NCBI GenBank assembly: GCA_008828725.1
Contig: MEHQ01001083.1
Location: 107,183 to 171,182, forward strand
DNA: 64,000 nt
DNA from: Saccharina japonica
Taxonomy: Eukaryota > Sar > Phaeophyceae > Laminariales > Laminariaceae
Direction of reading: 5' to 3'
The notes under the pieces are model-generated. The model made no database searches, was not told the DNA's origin, and saw only the letters and a list, made by a program, of their open reading frames with translations. The position numbers and the translations under genes are program-made. Below are positions 41,301 to 53,001 of this stretch, one piece after another. Numbering within the stretch: position 1 is the stretch's first letter; every line of letters starts with the position of its first letter.

Positions 41301-42094
41301 CCTTATACTTGTTTTTGCAGGCGCACTTGAGCGACGTGTACGCGGGGCGCAGCAAGGTCAACAACGACACTCCCAGGAGCGTGTCGAACCCGCCTCCGTG
41401 GGCGAACCTCGACCCCCGCGTGCTGTCCCCCATCCCCGACAAAAAAAAGCGGGAGGCCAACTGGGACAACAAATTCTCCTCAGGCAACTGCTGTCTCCAC
41501 AACGAAGCCCGTCCCGCCACTGAGCGATACTCGTACGCTGTCTCGAGCGGTAGGCCAAAAAACGGCACACGGCCGCGCCCTGCTTCTGCTGGAGTGCGCA
41601 GGGGTAACGACCACGTGGGGACAATAAACCGCCGAGATGATAACGTAAGGAGAGGGGGGGGGGGGCGGCCAATGTCCGCCAATGTGCGTGGCCGAGAGCC
41701 ATCCTATAGAGAGAACGATGGTTTTGGCGGTGAGCGAAACGCGGCGGAATACTGCACGGTTGGCACGGCGAGCAGGCGGAGGCGGCGACACCCAAGTGAC
41801 GGTTCGGAATTTTATCCTGGTGGTGGCGCGGGTAGCCCTCCGCGAGAAAGCATTTCAAAGCAGGGAGGGGGCATAAGTCGTCGAAATAGAAACAGTGTCT
41901 ATTCGGCTGAGGACGTGGAGATTTTGAGCGGGGGGTACAGCCTTGACGACAATCAGGAATCGGTGTTTCGCAAATTCGTGGACCTTCTTGTCGATTTCGA
42001 CTCTTGCAGGGCGGCCGATATTCTTCGAGATGCGTTTCGCGAGGCTCAGCTAGCTAGCGGCTTGCATGACTTTACTGGTTGCGAGGCCGACTGA
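38343..42094 (+). CDS. Two-exon gene of unknown function (about 314 aa)
   Basis: Exon 1 is 38343-38513 (57 codons, MPSAKVCRAPRKV... to LMYKYHV) followed by donor GTAAGC. Exon 2 is 41321-42094, after acceptor gtttttgcag, starting AHLSDVYAGRSKVNN; both ends are phase 0. The product is basic and probably disordered in the middle, with motifs RPRPASAG, a Gly run and RPMSANVRG, then a folded-looking C-terminus (SVFRKFVDLLVDFDSCRAAD). I do not recognise the family. The 2.8-kb intron contains a Mutator-like element at 39060-39674 and no other convincing exon, but one could be missed. Divergent to the ARM gene and possibly co-regulated (inference). Confidence 0.6.
39060..39674. mobile_element. Mutator-like non-autonomous element, 615 bp, 9-bp TSD
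   Basis: Ends in inverted repeats starting GGGCAGCGGCCAAAAA with a GGT(A/G)TACCTG core, related to the element at 15586. Exact 9-bp duplications aaatatcaa lie at 39051-39059 and 39675-39683. It carries a family E copy (39418-39512) and no transposase. It lies in the intron of the two-exon gene and appears to have landed inside a small MITE. Confidence 0.87.
39418..39512 (+). repeat. Family E repeat inside the Mutator-like element
   Basis: ctccccttcgggattgtggt, ggtgtcgcaagctgagaagg and acagcagcaggcgttcgtta match 11698-11800. Confidence 0.75.
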
Positions 42095-42379
42095 CTGATA
42101 TCCCTGGATTTGTTTACACCGGTGGTCCTCAGGATCGGGCGTCGCTAACCTCCCCTTTTGTGCTGCCGAAGGTGACCCCCGACCACGACCAATACGTACG
42201 TAGCGGTCATGCTGATTCGCGGAGTAGGTCAGGTCCATGCTCAAGGGTGTATCAGACGGCATGTGTTCGACACACTGCATGTTCCTATGATAGGAGTTTG
42301 CGCCGTGGTTTTCCCTCTTGACGGTGAAACCAATCGACTTTAAACAGTTAAAGAAAAAGCCCTACGCACGTGTATACTA

Positions 42380-42490
42380 GTATACGATTTTGAACAGAAT
42401 TCCTTCGTATACGATTTTGTATTCACCTTTTCCTACGTATACGATTTTGAAGCAAAAATCCTCCGTACCTGGTACACGATTTTTGAAGCA
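42380..42490. repeat. Short tandem repeat around gtatacgatttt
   Basis: cgtatacgattttg recurs about every 35 bp four times, just after the two-exon gene. Confidence 0.75.
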
Positions 42491-44394
42491 CCCTTTACGC
42501 GATTATTCCTCTTTTTTCCTTCGCTCTCCCACCCTCTTCGCCCCCGCCCCCACCCACCCACCCACCCTTACACGATAGCATCGCATCGGTCCTACTCTCA
42601 GCTCCTGGCATGCACTATGGCCTTCAAACCGATAAATTATCTCGATGGATTGTATATCTGTACACCTGCTCCTGCTGTCGTCGGTCCCCTGTAAGTGTCT
42701 GCCGTTTCAAAGCGTGTACCGGGTATTCTCGACAGACGCAGCTGTTAGGTATTGACAGGACCTACCACATGACGCTATCGAAAACTTGGGGGACAGATAT
42801 CTCATGTATCTCCCGAGGCGGGACACCCGAGTGTTCACCGCACCGTAGCCAGCTGCCACTGTCTAAGTAAACCCATACGCGGATAACCGGATAACCATGT
42901 TTTTCTACCCGCGCCAATTCTCAGCTCCAATAACATTAGGTGAAATAAAGTGAAACTGCTTCTTTCTCCGGACCAACAAAACATTACTGCATCGGTTGTT
43001 TGCTTTAGTGGCAGAACTATACACACGGTAGTACTCGTAGGATAGCAAACACGGCCACAAAAGGAAGCGTAGGGCCAACGTGCCAGCTGCTTGGGGAGAC
43101 CAAGACCAACCCACTTCTAAACGATGGGCGGCGGGGGGGAACTTCCGGGGTTCGAGACGCCGGGGGGTTCTTTTCGTACCCTCCCCCACCCCAAACCGAT
43201 CGAATGTTGTTGCACCTTCAAATGAGATGCCAAGGTGTCTTAACCATGGTTAAAAAGACTACTGCAGTTCATACTACGACACGGGGTCGTCCTTTTTCTT
43301 TTCGTATTATTTAATTCGCCATCCGACCATGTGTTTGTACTATTAATAGTAGCGTGAGTGAGTATCAACGATCAAAGACATGGCGAAATAACAGAAGTAG
43401 GAAAAACTGACCACGACGAGCAAAAGCGTCAAGAACGATGTTTCCGACAACTAAAAACAGAAAAAAAACTAGATGTACCTCGCTGTCCTCCTTCTCCTGG
43501 CCCTACCTGGCGCTAAAGGTTAGCGCGAGAGAGCGCTGCCGGCCAGACACCGCTAGAATGATTAAACCTTTCGGGACTTCGATCGGGGGGGGGGGAAAGC
43601 AACGACAGGCGCAGCATCGTACACTGCTTGGTTGAGGGTCGATACATTTAGCAGCCTTGCAGGGATGGTGGCTTATTTTATGAGCTCCTGGCATGAGGAG
43701 CTCAATATATCGTACACCCGAAACATGATGACATTCGAAGAAGTTTGTTCGCGCAACCCGACCAACATTCCTATGTTATATTTAGTATAGTCCCAAAAAA
43801 AACACGCCTACATAAAAGTAAAAGTGTCATACTACGAGTATACGTATTAACCGGTAGTTGCTCACTTGAGGAGTATACTAGTAGTCAGTCACTAAATATC
43901 GCCTCCGAAGGCAAAGACTAATGTTATAAGGATTACCCTGGGCTGGGTAATTGATCGATCTTTTACCCCTATAGCTCAGCAGGTAATACCCTCACACTAA
44001 CTGCAACCCCTGCCTACCGTGGGATAAGTATTCAGTTTTAAACTATGCTGTAGAACAAAAACGATGGGCTGTATAACACGGGGCGCAGCACGATCATGCT
44101 TATTTTTCTGTTTGTCTCACTGCGCGCTTGCACTACCATTATGGGCGGTTGATAGCGCCAAAAAACATGCATATCATACCAGTATGTTTTGTCGACATCT
44201 CTGGATCCCAACAGGGATAACGTTCCGATTACAGGGTGGGCTATTGTAATAAGATATTATTCAGAACCCAGCGTCCCCGGTGGAATGACAGGTGAATCTC
44301 GTCCCTGTTAGAGTCAAGATCGTGGGTTTGAGTCCCCCCGAGTGCATGCTCGTACGTCGGAGCTTTTTTCTCGCAAAAAATATCTTGACTAGCG

Positions 44395-44612
44395 GAAAGC
44401 GCGAGAGCGTGAGTTAGCAAAATTCGATGAAAATCGACGAGCGTTGGGAAGGCTGAACCCTCTGCGCGATAAATATCAAGGCAAGGACCGTAGTGGGGGA
44501 GGAGGGAGAGGGGCCTACTTTGTGACCCCGGATCTGAGTTACCACTATGTATAGGGAGGGAGAGAGACAGAAGTGCGAAAATAATAAATGGGATGGAAAA
44601 AAAGTGGATCAA
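44395..44612 (+). repeat. Family C repeat copy
   Basis: Same blocks as 60826-61012: gggaaggctgaaccctctgc, accgtagtgggggaggaggg, gaccccggatctgagttacc, aataaatgggatggaaaa. Intergenic. Confidence 0.8.
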
Positions 44613-45419
44613 AAACACTTATTTCCCCCCGAATGTTTACAAACCATATTTGGTTCTGATTACTATGCTCCGTTGACACAGCAGATAGGGTACACTGCTA
44701 CCGGATCCAACCCACCGTCGACCCCAGGTGGTACGGACTCCTCGTATCGCAAAGCATTTACAGCTCTGGTGTGCGAATTACGACCATACTCGTGCTTATA
44801 TACCCTGGTGTGCACTGCTCCGCATGTGGATGAGAACCTGGTGGATTCTCGCCCCTCTCCACCGATTAATCGCCAACCACAAGAAAACTACAAACCGCTC
44901 GCTGCTGAGCGTGAATGCAAAAAGAGGCTATCATAACGGTAAACAAAAAAAGTATGTGTCACGAAGCACTATCGAGGTAGAGCGTGAGGTCGCTGGTGGG
45001 TGGGTTACACATACACATTTATCGAGCTAGCCTCCTCCGCGATGGTTGAGATCAGAGACCGGGGGGTCGTTTTTCGGACTCCTCGAGCGTGATCCGCAGG
45101 ACGTGGGGGAACACGGACCTGGCCGACAGGTGGCACAGGAATGGAGGCGAGCGCTTGTCGGTTTCGCTTGCCAGAGTCTTAAGACCGACGAAGATTGGCC
45201 ATTGCAACCATGGGCTGGTACCTGCGTCCAGGATAGATAAAGACAGTCATCCCCCAGCAGTTTTATTTGCCATTGTAACCTACGACTAGGATAGATAAAG
45301 GCGAGGGTCCCCTATGACTTTTCTTGTACCTGCAGGGAGGGCGGGGATAAACTGACAGGGAGCGGGGGGGGGGGCAGGGTCTGGCTAGTGGAATAGGCTT
45401 TTGGTAATTCTTCCTATTT

Positions 45420-45530
45420 ATTATCTTCGCTCTTTTTTTCTCTCCCTTCTAGTCGTAACCCAGACCCGGGGTCACTTTTGTCGCGAGAAGATTTCAACCC
45501 TTTTTTCCCTCGTCGACTTGCGTCGAATTG
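45420..45530 (-). repeat. Family C repeat copy, reversed
   Basis: Reads on the plus strand as ctagtcgtaacccagacccg, then gtcgcgagaagatttcaacc and ccctcgtcgac, the reverse complement of family C. Confidence 0.7.
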
Positions 45531-46392
45531 CAGGCGCGTGAGAGGAGGCGGTTGCTAACCATTTCCCACCGATGTTGGAATTGATTTTGGCTGGGGGGTT
45601 AATGTTTAGCATGATCGAGGGGCTCGCGGTGAACCGAGTGTAGAGCGCGAGCTTTCAAAGACAAAATGCTTAAAAATACGAGTGCACAGCTTGCTGTTGG
45701 GGAGATTTTTCTTTAGCATCGTTTGATTTGGGTGTTTTTGTTATCATACCCATGCGTTTGTGCTGCTGCTACAGCTGCTGCTGTGCTGTTCCAGGTTGTC
45801 TATACGTATCGTCTCTCTTTTGAGACCATCGCGAGGCTTGCGAGGAGTCCTTTGTTTACAGGACGGGTAGCTATTACCAAAGTCTGCCTCCGGTGCACTT
45901 CGTAGGCGAAAACGGTCACCGTTACGACTATCTAAAGCCGCTTTCCATCGCCGCATCGTTCAACGATGCCCCCGTTCTGGGGATCAACTTGCAAAAAATA
46001 TCATCGGGACGGTAAAATAATGGCCCTTTCTAGGCGCTGCTGGGTGGTCGAACCGAATCACATTGCTTCCCAGGATACACTTGACAGAGCAAACGGCAGC
46101 GATTCCCGATGGCACGATAATGTGCTGTCGGGAGGAGTTGAGCCCCCTGGATGGTCGCCATGGTTGAGCTGCATGCTCAGCTTATCCAAGACTTTCGGGG
46201 GATACCGTGTGTTGGCCCGTGTATGCTCGTAAAATCCGTCAAAGTTCAATGTTCAGGACGCTCAGGTGTTTGTAGCAGGAATCACGCGACCACAATCCGT
46301 GTTTTTCGACGGCAAGACGTGGCTTCTCACAATCGGTCTATTTCCACACCCGCACCTTCCGGTTGACAATCATCTGCCACGACACCAGGGCG

Positions 46393-48300
46393 TCAAAATC
46401 GATCGTCGGAGTCATCTAAGTCGAGCGAGTGGCTCTCGATCGAAATATGTTCTATGCTTTCCGATGCATCAACGATGACCTTGGCCGGGGTATCACCGCC
46501 AAGGTGTACCCAACCGCCATCCGCCTCGACCGCGTCCTCCCGCAATATACTACATCCCGACTGTTCTTCCTGCTCTTCCCGCTCTGCCTCCTCCGACATG
46601 CGATCGAGTTCGTCGACGCTATAAAACAGATCTGCAAGCTCGTGACGCTCGAAACTAGCCCGAACCTCGTGCACACTCCAGAGAGATTCGTCCGAAAAAC
46701 GTACGTATTTGGGACTTTCGAAGTCGTACGCGTAGTCTTCCTCTTCCGTCGGGTCGAGGAGCGGTTCTCGTTCTAGTGCGACGCTCCAACCGGCCAACCC
46801 CCCTCCTAGAACGGCCTTGGCATTGCCCAAACCCACAGCAGCCCCAGCGGAAGCCCCGAATGTTACCACCCCTTCTTTTTCTACGTCCTTTGAAGGTGTC
46901 GCAGGAGTATCTGGGATGATGGGACAATCTCTAACCCCGTCTGCGTTCGCCGCTCCCCCTCCTGTGTGCCTCAATTCCTGCGCCGGTTGAACAGCCGCCC
47001 CCCCTGCTCCAGACTGGTCCGGAAAGGTTCCACAGGGGACGTGTGAGCTGTCCGTTACGCCAGTCGCGGCCTGCCCGCTTCCAGTGCGCGCGTCACCCAC
47101 GAGAACAAACGAACCCACCACTTCCGCGCGGGGGGCGGTTGATGCTTCGTTGACGCCGTCTAGCATAGGTCGCTGCTCGTTTGGGCGCTCAGAGTGTATC
47201 AGCAGTGGAACGATGGGCTCCATTTCTTCGGACCCCACTGCCCCCTCGACGAGAGTTTCTTCCGTCGAAAGCGCAGGAGATAAAGATAACGCCGACGCAC
47301 CAAGAAGAAGAGTGGAGTCTTGGATGCCCTCGACGATGTCGGCCGAGTTGGCGGCGGCGGCAGCGGCGGCGGCGGTGGCAGCGATGGTGGTGATGGCGGT
47401 GGCAGCGTTAGGATCACACCGAGAAGGCAACACCCGAACCGGGGGCAGCAGGGCGGGCGAAGAACGGCAACCTCCAGCCGACCCGCGAGCAGCATCTTCA
47501 CCCGTGTCACCCGTGGCGGTTGTTCTTCTTTTAGGCAAATCGGCACCGTCCCCGCCTAGCTCGCACTTATCTAGTTGGCTACCCGCACTGACGGACAGGT
47601 GCTTCTTAACCGGTGCTGGTGCTGGTGCTTCATGCTCTTGGTTTTTCCCGAGTTCAATATCTTCCTTTGCTGTAAACGGGGTGCGGACTCCACTGACGGA
47701 AAGAGCCTCCCCAACCCCACCTCCACGACCACTACCACTCCCCTCACCACCACCACCACCATCGCAATCACCACCACCACCACCACCACCACCACCACCA
47801 CCGCCGACAAAATCGGGCGATAGTTGGACGTCCGCGAGAGCAAGGTCGTCCGTGTCGACTCCATACCCGGTCCCTCGTTCACTAAGGTGTTTGTGGCCTC
47901 GACGATGTGTCAGCTGAGCTGCAGGGTCAGTTGAAAACAATGGTATGGTATCTCCCGCGGGCACAAATTCCGAACCGCGCGATTCTCGCGCGCGGCCTGG
48001 CGTGCTGTCGCACTCTGTAGGCTTCTCCTCTGGCCCCAGAGCACAACGCGGCCGGTCTTGGTCGCTTTTGCCCTTGCTGGCCAAATTAACTCCGTGAGCG
48101 CTTTGCACTTCCTCGCGCGGCGACTCAGCTACAGCCCACGTTTTTGTTTCCCCCATGAGCCGCACCGTCGTCGAGGGAACCTGCTGCCGTTCCGTGCGCC
48201 CATGCGTTTCATACGAGCAAGAACGCATCTTCTCCCTCAGAAGTAAGGCAACCCTATCATCGTTGAATGCAGCTGTCACAACCTGCATGCGGGCGGCCAT
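46393..48300 (-). CDS. Low-complexity protein with conserved C-terminal VRF/LFYS motif (635 aa)
   Basis: A single open frame. I take the start at 48300 (MAARMQVVTAAFNDDRVALL) because the 52 codons upstream look non-coding; an upstream exon cannot be excluded. The central part is Gly/Ala/Ser/Pro-rich, with a poly-Gly tract near residues 165-181 coded by (CAC)n on the plus strand and a poly-Ala tract near 303-318. Towards the C-terminus (about residues 528-580) sits KYVRFSDESLWSVHEV followed by ERHELADLFYSVDELDRMSE. This resembles a short 'V+F...V.EV..+.E....LFY...E...' module that I recall from many stramenopile proteins, always of unknown function. The C-terminus is acidic (HSLDLDDSDDRF). No catalytic motif. 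The last 100 residues are the informative part. Confidence 0.72.
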   Translation of the reverse strand: MAARMQVVTAAFNDDRVALLLREKMRSCSYETHGRTERQQVPSTTVRLMGETKTWAVAESPREEVQSAHGVNLASKGKSDQDRPRCALGPEEKPTECDSTPGRARESRGSEFVPAGDTIPLFSTDPAAQLTHRRGHKHLSERGTGYGVDTDDLALADVQLSPDFVGGGGGGGGGGGGDCDGGGGGEGSGSGRGGGVGEALSVSGVRTPFTAKEDIELGKNQEHEAPAPAPVKKHLSVSAGSQLDKCELGGDGADLPKRRTTATGDTGEDAARGSAGGCRSSPALLPPVRVLPSRCDPNAATAITTIAATAAAAAAAANSADIVEGIQDSTLLLGASALSLSPALSTEETLVEGAVGSEEMEPIVPLLIHSERPNEQRPMLDGVNEASTAPRAEVVGSFVLVGDARTGSGQAATGVTDSSHVPCGTFPDQSGAGGAAVQPAQELRHTGGGAANADGVRDCPIIPDTPATPSKDVEKEGVVTFGASAGAAVGLGNAKAVLGGGLAGWSVALEREPLLDPTEEEDYAYDFESPKYVRFSDESLWSVHEVRASFERHELADLFYSVDELDRMSEEAEREEQEEQSGCSILREDAVEADGGWVHLGGDTPAKVIVDASESIEHISIESHSLDLDDSDDRF

Positions 48301-48649
48301 GTGTAGGCGTTGGGGGTGGGGGTGGGTGGTAAAACAAAAACCTGACGAAACTATGCTGGTACATCGGGTATAATAGGAGTGGTTGCTTTCGTACGTCTGC
48401 CGCTGGTGTTGTGTTTCTGCTGCACAACACGTATATATGTTTGGCACATTCACCAAGGCCTACCATACAACGCCATATTTTATAAATCATTAATTCTATT
48501 AAAAATTCAAGGTAATTAGTTTTCTCCTTCGAAGGGCACGATCATGCACGTAAAGCAATACATACTGCTCTACCTGGTACGTATACCAACAGGCCGGGGT
48601 CGTCAATACGCTTGCCTTTCACTTGGCCAACCATCTACGTACATATATA

Positions 48650-48684
48650 TGCATCCATCCATCCATCCATCCATCCATCCATTA
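48650..48684. repeat. (ATCC)n microsatellite
   Basis: gcatccatccatccatccat and more units; intergenic. Confidence 0.9.
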
Positions 48685-49737
48685 ATCCATTAACCCATGC
48701 ACGGACACGGGTTGACAATCTACTTCCTCAACAGCTGTAAATCTGGGCGGGGCTACAGTAGTACAATAAGTAAGTGCAGTACACCCTGCTATTTTCACCA
48801 GCAGTACAGACGTGTACGAGTATATACCTGGCAGAGATATAACAGGCGCAGCTTACCCGGTACAGTATACACCCTCCGGTACTTGAAAGTATATGCCCAA
48901 GCTACGATACGACGAGTGCATATTATTCTTCGTGCATGCTGTACGAGTATACGAACATTCACCTCTCGGACAGCCTCCGACCAATTCTTGCTCGGATGAT
49001 CACCCGATCCCCCAACAGCGGACTCGCAGCGTCGCCGCGCTCCCCGAACAAGGACATCCAAGAGGGCACTATCATTGGATGTGCGTTGTACGCACATTTC
49101 CCACGCATTAGTCGATCTAGACATAGCACGCGTATGCATTGTCCATTGGTGTGCATGTGCTCCCTCGGTCGCGACACATACGTACGCGTAGACGAGATGA
49201 ACCTGGTTCGGCCGAAACCGCCAAAAACAAGCCACCGCAGGATATTGAAACCTCTCCAAAGTAGATGGAGATAAGTTCGTATCCTACCGCGCGCGGCAGC
49301 AAGCTCGCGCGGAGATTCCTGGCGACCAGCCCTCCGCTAGCTCCGCTTGCACTACCAAGCTGTTGCTCACGCTAGCACGGGCCACCTTCCTGCCAGCTAT
49401 ACCGCATCGCCTTCAGCCAGCACCTGGAAGATAGAGCAGCAGGGACGCGGAGGCAGAGCGTTGGCTCGACCCGTGGGGACGGAGACAGGATGGACTTTCG
49501 AGGTAAAACGAGTGAATGCGTGAAATGTGCAACTAACCATGCGCGACATCACGTGTCCCGGGGGCGATGAGCATACTGTACAACCTCGATTTTTTTCCGC
49601 CGCGCTTGTGTGCCACTCTACTCTCAAGCCTCTTGCGGGGGCGAGATTGTTTGTGCGCAATTCCCCCTGTTGTTGTGATCTCGCTTGGAAAAACTCGACG
49701 CCGGAAATGTTGCGCTTGTGCTACTACTACGAGCACC

Positions 49738-49775
49738 GCTGCTGCTGCTGCTGCTGCTGTTGCTGCTGCCGCCGT
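49738..49775. repeat. (GCT)n microsatellite
   Basis: gctgctgctgctgctgctgt then gctgctgccgcc; intergenic, no gene assigned. Confidence 0.88.
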
Positions 49776-50600
49776 CAAGTGTTGGCGGTTGGGTTTGAAG
49801 CCCTTGGCGTTTCTCCGTTTCTCCCTGGAGACATAAATTCTTTTTTTCAAGTTCCCGTGGCGTGGCTACGGCATACTGCTGTATGTACTCGTAGTACATG
49901 CGTGCATGCGATATACTGCTGTAGGTTGTATGTGCAGTATGATACCTGGTATATATGTACAGCAGTACATGGCAGTCGACAGATTAGTATTAATAGTACG
50001 AGTAGTAACTTAACTGTTGCTGCCCTGAATTTATCATGCAACCGCCTCTCATGTATTCGCGTGTCAGCACTATGCAGGGAAATCTACAGTAGTACAGTAC
50101 GAGTATATGCAGATGTCTCGATTCCATTTGAGAACTACGACGTACGCACTCATGATACGTACGTCCTGATCGGTTTCACGTCACCCCACCCGCGGTGCCT
50201 ACGTACTACATTTTCATAGCGCTCGACACGATGGTGCTTCAAGCAGACAACAGACCACGGCAGATCTAAACCAGGAACCCATTTCGCTCCCCTGTGTGGC
50301 GCGGCACACGTGCCGTTTACGTACATATCGTACGCGACCATTTTTCAATAAGAGGCTTCGTTAATAAACTGCGCTCATACACTCTCCTACCGAACTTTCG
50401 GCGGGGATTGGCCCGCTACGAAACGTGTGGGGTGTTTTCAATTCGTCTAAGCCGCTCTGGTTTATCGCGCGTCGTATATACGTATGCATGTAGCTGGTAC
50501 CTGGTGATGGCTGTTATCACTGATTTATACCGATAAACTTTGCTCACGTACGTACTCGTATCATATTATACACGATTTACAAGAGCTATCAATTAAAGTA

Positions 50601-50679
50601 CCACTCTGTCCCAAAATATAAGCACATTTTATACAATCACATTCAATAAAAGCATTGCTTATATTTAGGTACAGAGTGG
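50601..50679. mobile_element. Stowaway-like MITE, 79 bp
   Basis: Inverted repeats of about 24 bp (CCACTCTGTCCCAAAATATA / CCACTCTGTACCTAAATATA) are flanked by TA on both sides, the duplication made by Tc1/mariner-type transposases. The end resembles plant Stowaway termini. A similar single end (CCCCTCTGTCTCAAAATATA) occurs at about 30247 in ARM intron 7. Confidence 0.75.
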
Positions 50680-51444
50680 TAGTGAATACGAACACGCGAC
50701 CGACGTGTTAATATGACGCAGCTTGCCAAGCTGAGTATCGACTATTGAACATAATTATCGAAGATAGCATACGCACTCGTAGCTGTCGCCAGGAACTCGC
50801 GCAGCAGGATATTCGTAACTTTCGTCAACTTGTGTGCGTCGGTGGACGTTAGAAAAAGTCACCGAGAGATCGATGGGTATTTAAAATGAACATTTTGTTC
50901 CCAACCTCTACTGATCACGCCCCACGCCACCCCCACTGTTGAACTGCCCACCCCCCCGCCAGTCGGTGAGCGGTCAACCTTAGCCGTCCTGCACTACGAC
51001 TTAAACTTGTGCCGTTTACGATCCGCTACGGCTCCAAGGCAAACCTCCTCTGCTAGGCTTGTTCTGAGCACAGGTGACACGAGGTCGACGATTGATGAGA
51101 TCAAGGATGCGTTTCGTCCGATTGAGATGAACAAACGTCAGGCAGGCCGGTTCATGCCTCTCTTTCGGCCGCGATCTCCTGGCGCCGAGCCTCTAAGTTA
51201 GCGTCGCGTCGAGCATTCGCAGTCCTGTGGGGGCAACATCGATCAGCAAACACCAGGAGTGGTGTGGGTTTGAACATCACGATTCAGCAGAGAGCAAGAA
51301 ATCAACAGCAATAAATCCTGTCTTGTGCGCCCTGTGTACCGGCTGTCTACCGCACCTGTAAAGTTTGGAGGTCTGCCGCTGGTGCCTAGCAGCGCCTCGC
51401 ATTGTCTCGGTTTACAACCCTTAGGCGCCCGCTGATCAGTGTCT

Positions 51445-51575
51445 GCTGGCGCTTCGCAGGCGCTTCGCAGGCGCTTCGCAGGCGCTTCGCAGGCGCTTCG
51501 CAGGCGCTTCGCAGGCGCTTCGCAGGCGCTTCGCAGGCTCTCTGTCGGCGCTTCGCAGGTGCTTCGCAGGTGCTT
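51445..51575. repeat. 11-bp tandem repeat (gcgcttcgcag)n
   Basis: About nine tight units plus diverged ones. Three units make 33 bp, so every frame repeats (RFAGASQALRR); no other sign of coding. Intergenic. Confidence 0.9.
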
Positions 51576-51821
51576 TTTTTCTGTGTTCCGGTCATCGCTT
51601 CGGGTCCTGTTGATCTCTCTACCCACGGCAAGTCCCCCCTGCTCTATTTCTAATGCACTTTGCGCGAGATACGTTGTGCCCGAAGACGGGGAGGTGGGAT
51701 CTCGACACCCAAGACACTTGTATCGATTGAGTGCCCATGCCGGACATGGCGGATAGCAGGTACACACGAGGGCAAAACAAAGCCCAGAAGAACAGCTCGG
51801 GTCGGTCCCATTTGCGCACCT

Positions 51822-51856
51822 GCCTGCCTGCCTGCCTGTCTGCCTGCCTGCCTGCC
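51822..51856. repeat. (TGCC)n microsatellite
   Basis: ctgcctgcctgcctgcctgt then more tgcc units. Confidence 0.9.
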
Positions 51857-52281
51857 CTTACTCGTGGGACTCGCACGGGACCCTAGGCATAATTCAGCTC
51901 TACGCATGCTTCTTTCTTTTTGTTTCTGCAATGTTGGTTTGTGATCTGTTAGTTTGTTGTGATTGATCGGAAATAAATCACCGGTCCTGGCTTTGTTTTT
52001 TCGGAGATCTCTCGGTCGGCGGTCGGTCGTAGAATCGGCTTCAGCAGACAGAAATGCTAGCTCGGCCAATCGTGCGGGAGATCTACAGTACCTTTGCGTG
52101 CACATACCTTGCATTTCGACCTATTGCCGGGGCGTGCGCCAACGTAGACGCGAGCGCTCACGGTTGCGCGTTAGCATTTGGGCTTGCGCTGAATCGACCC
52201 ACTGCTAGCAGTGAATCGCAAGCAGTCTGTCGAAACATCCTTGGATGGCTGGCTTTGGCTTCAGCCTGTCCGTTATTCTCT

Positions 52282-53001
52282 CTACCTATACGCGCACCGT
52301 ACTGCCGGAACCAGGTGCAAAGCTCCGTCAGCTAACCGGAAGCCCCTAGAATGACGTGCATGTCTTGTGATCCTATCGCCTCCTGGGGTTGGCTGTTTTA
52401 CTACATCGACATATTCTCCTGCGCCGAGTCGGGGGACGGTGTTGCCTAAGCCTACCCCCTCTCGTCGTACCGGTGGGGATAGGAAGCACTTCCTGTATTG
52501 ACTCATGGCCCGCAGACACCATGGTCCCTTCCATCTCGTAGACTTGGTCAGCTAGCTGCGAGGTTGTGCCTGGCTCTCCGCGTCGCTGGTCTTGCTCGCC
52601 TGATAGGATCTCCACGGTGGATACTTGGTGGGCGACCACTAGCACTCTGTGTAACATCACCCCTTTCTCTCCTTAAGGGGGCACTTTTCGTCGTTGCACT
52701 TTCTTGATGCTCTGGGTGTCTGCAAGGCGTCAACAGAGTGGGACAGAGCGCCTGTATCGTGTCTTGGAAATCACTCGACGCCACATCTGAGGTGAAAAGG
52801 TGTGGTACCTGTGAAAAAAGTAGCGTCAACATCTCGCCTCGCGCTGTCTCTGCTGGCACGGAGAAGGCTTACTGTGCCGGGAAGATTCGCTTGCCATGCA
52901 GGACGTTGCAGGCTACCCTGCCATTCTTCTAAGAGCCTGCCGTAGTCACCGTTATGCCGACACCCCATGAGTGACACGAAATCATCAGTATTATGAAACA
53001 C
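52282..53001 (-). pseudogene. Possible decayed coding sequence, origin unknown
   Basis: On the minus strand, stretches in shifting frames look coding-like: GRLLEEWQGSLQRPAWQANL, a short Cys/Lys stretch (KCNDEKCPLKERKG), then SPPVRREGVGLGNTVPRLG and EYVDVVKQPTPGGDRIT. This could be a broken retroelement gag or an old gene. I see no reverse transcriptase, integrase or protease motif, so the origin stays open. Confidence 0.25.

Larger units (their letters stand above)
42095..46392. other. Intergenic region
   Basis: 4.3 kb between the two-exon gene and the 635-aa gene. It holds the 42380-42490 repeat, a CACC tract (42550-42567), family C copies at 44395 and 45420, a tRNA-like stretch at 44264-44345 and a short duplicated aggatagataaag motif (45230, 45288). 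No convincing gene. Confidence 0.6.

Noticed and set aside
43970..44040. tRNA gene suggested by tagctcagcagg (A box)
   Set aside because: No B box at the right distance and no cloverleaf stems.
47084..47917. 277-codon open frame on the plus strand
   Set aside because: Opposite the 635-aa gene; poly-Ala and poly-Pro come from the same trinucleotide runs.
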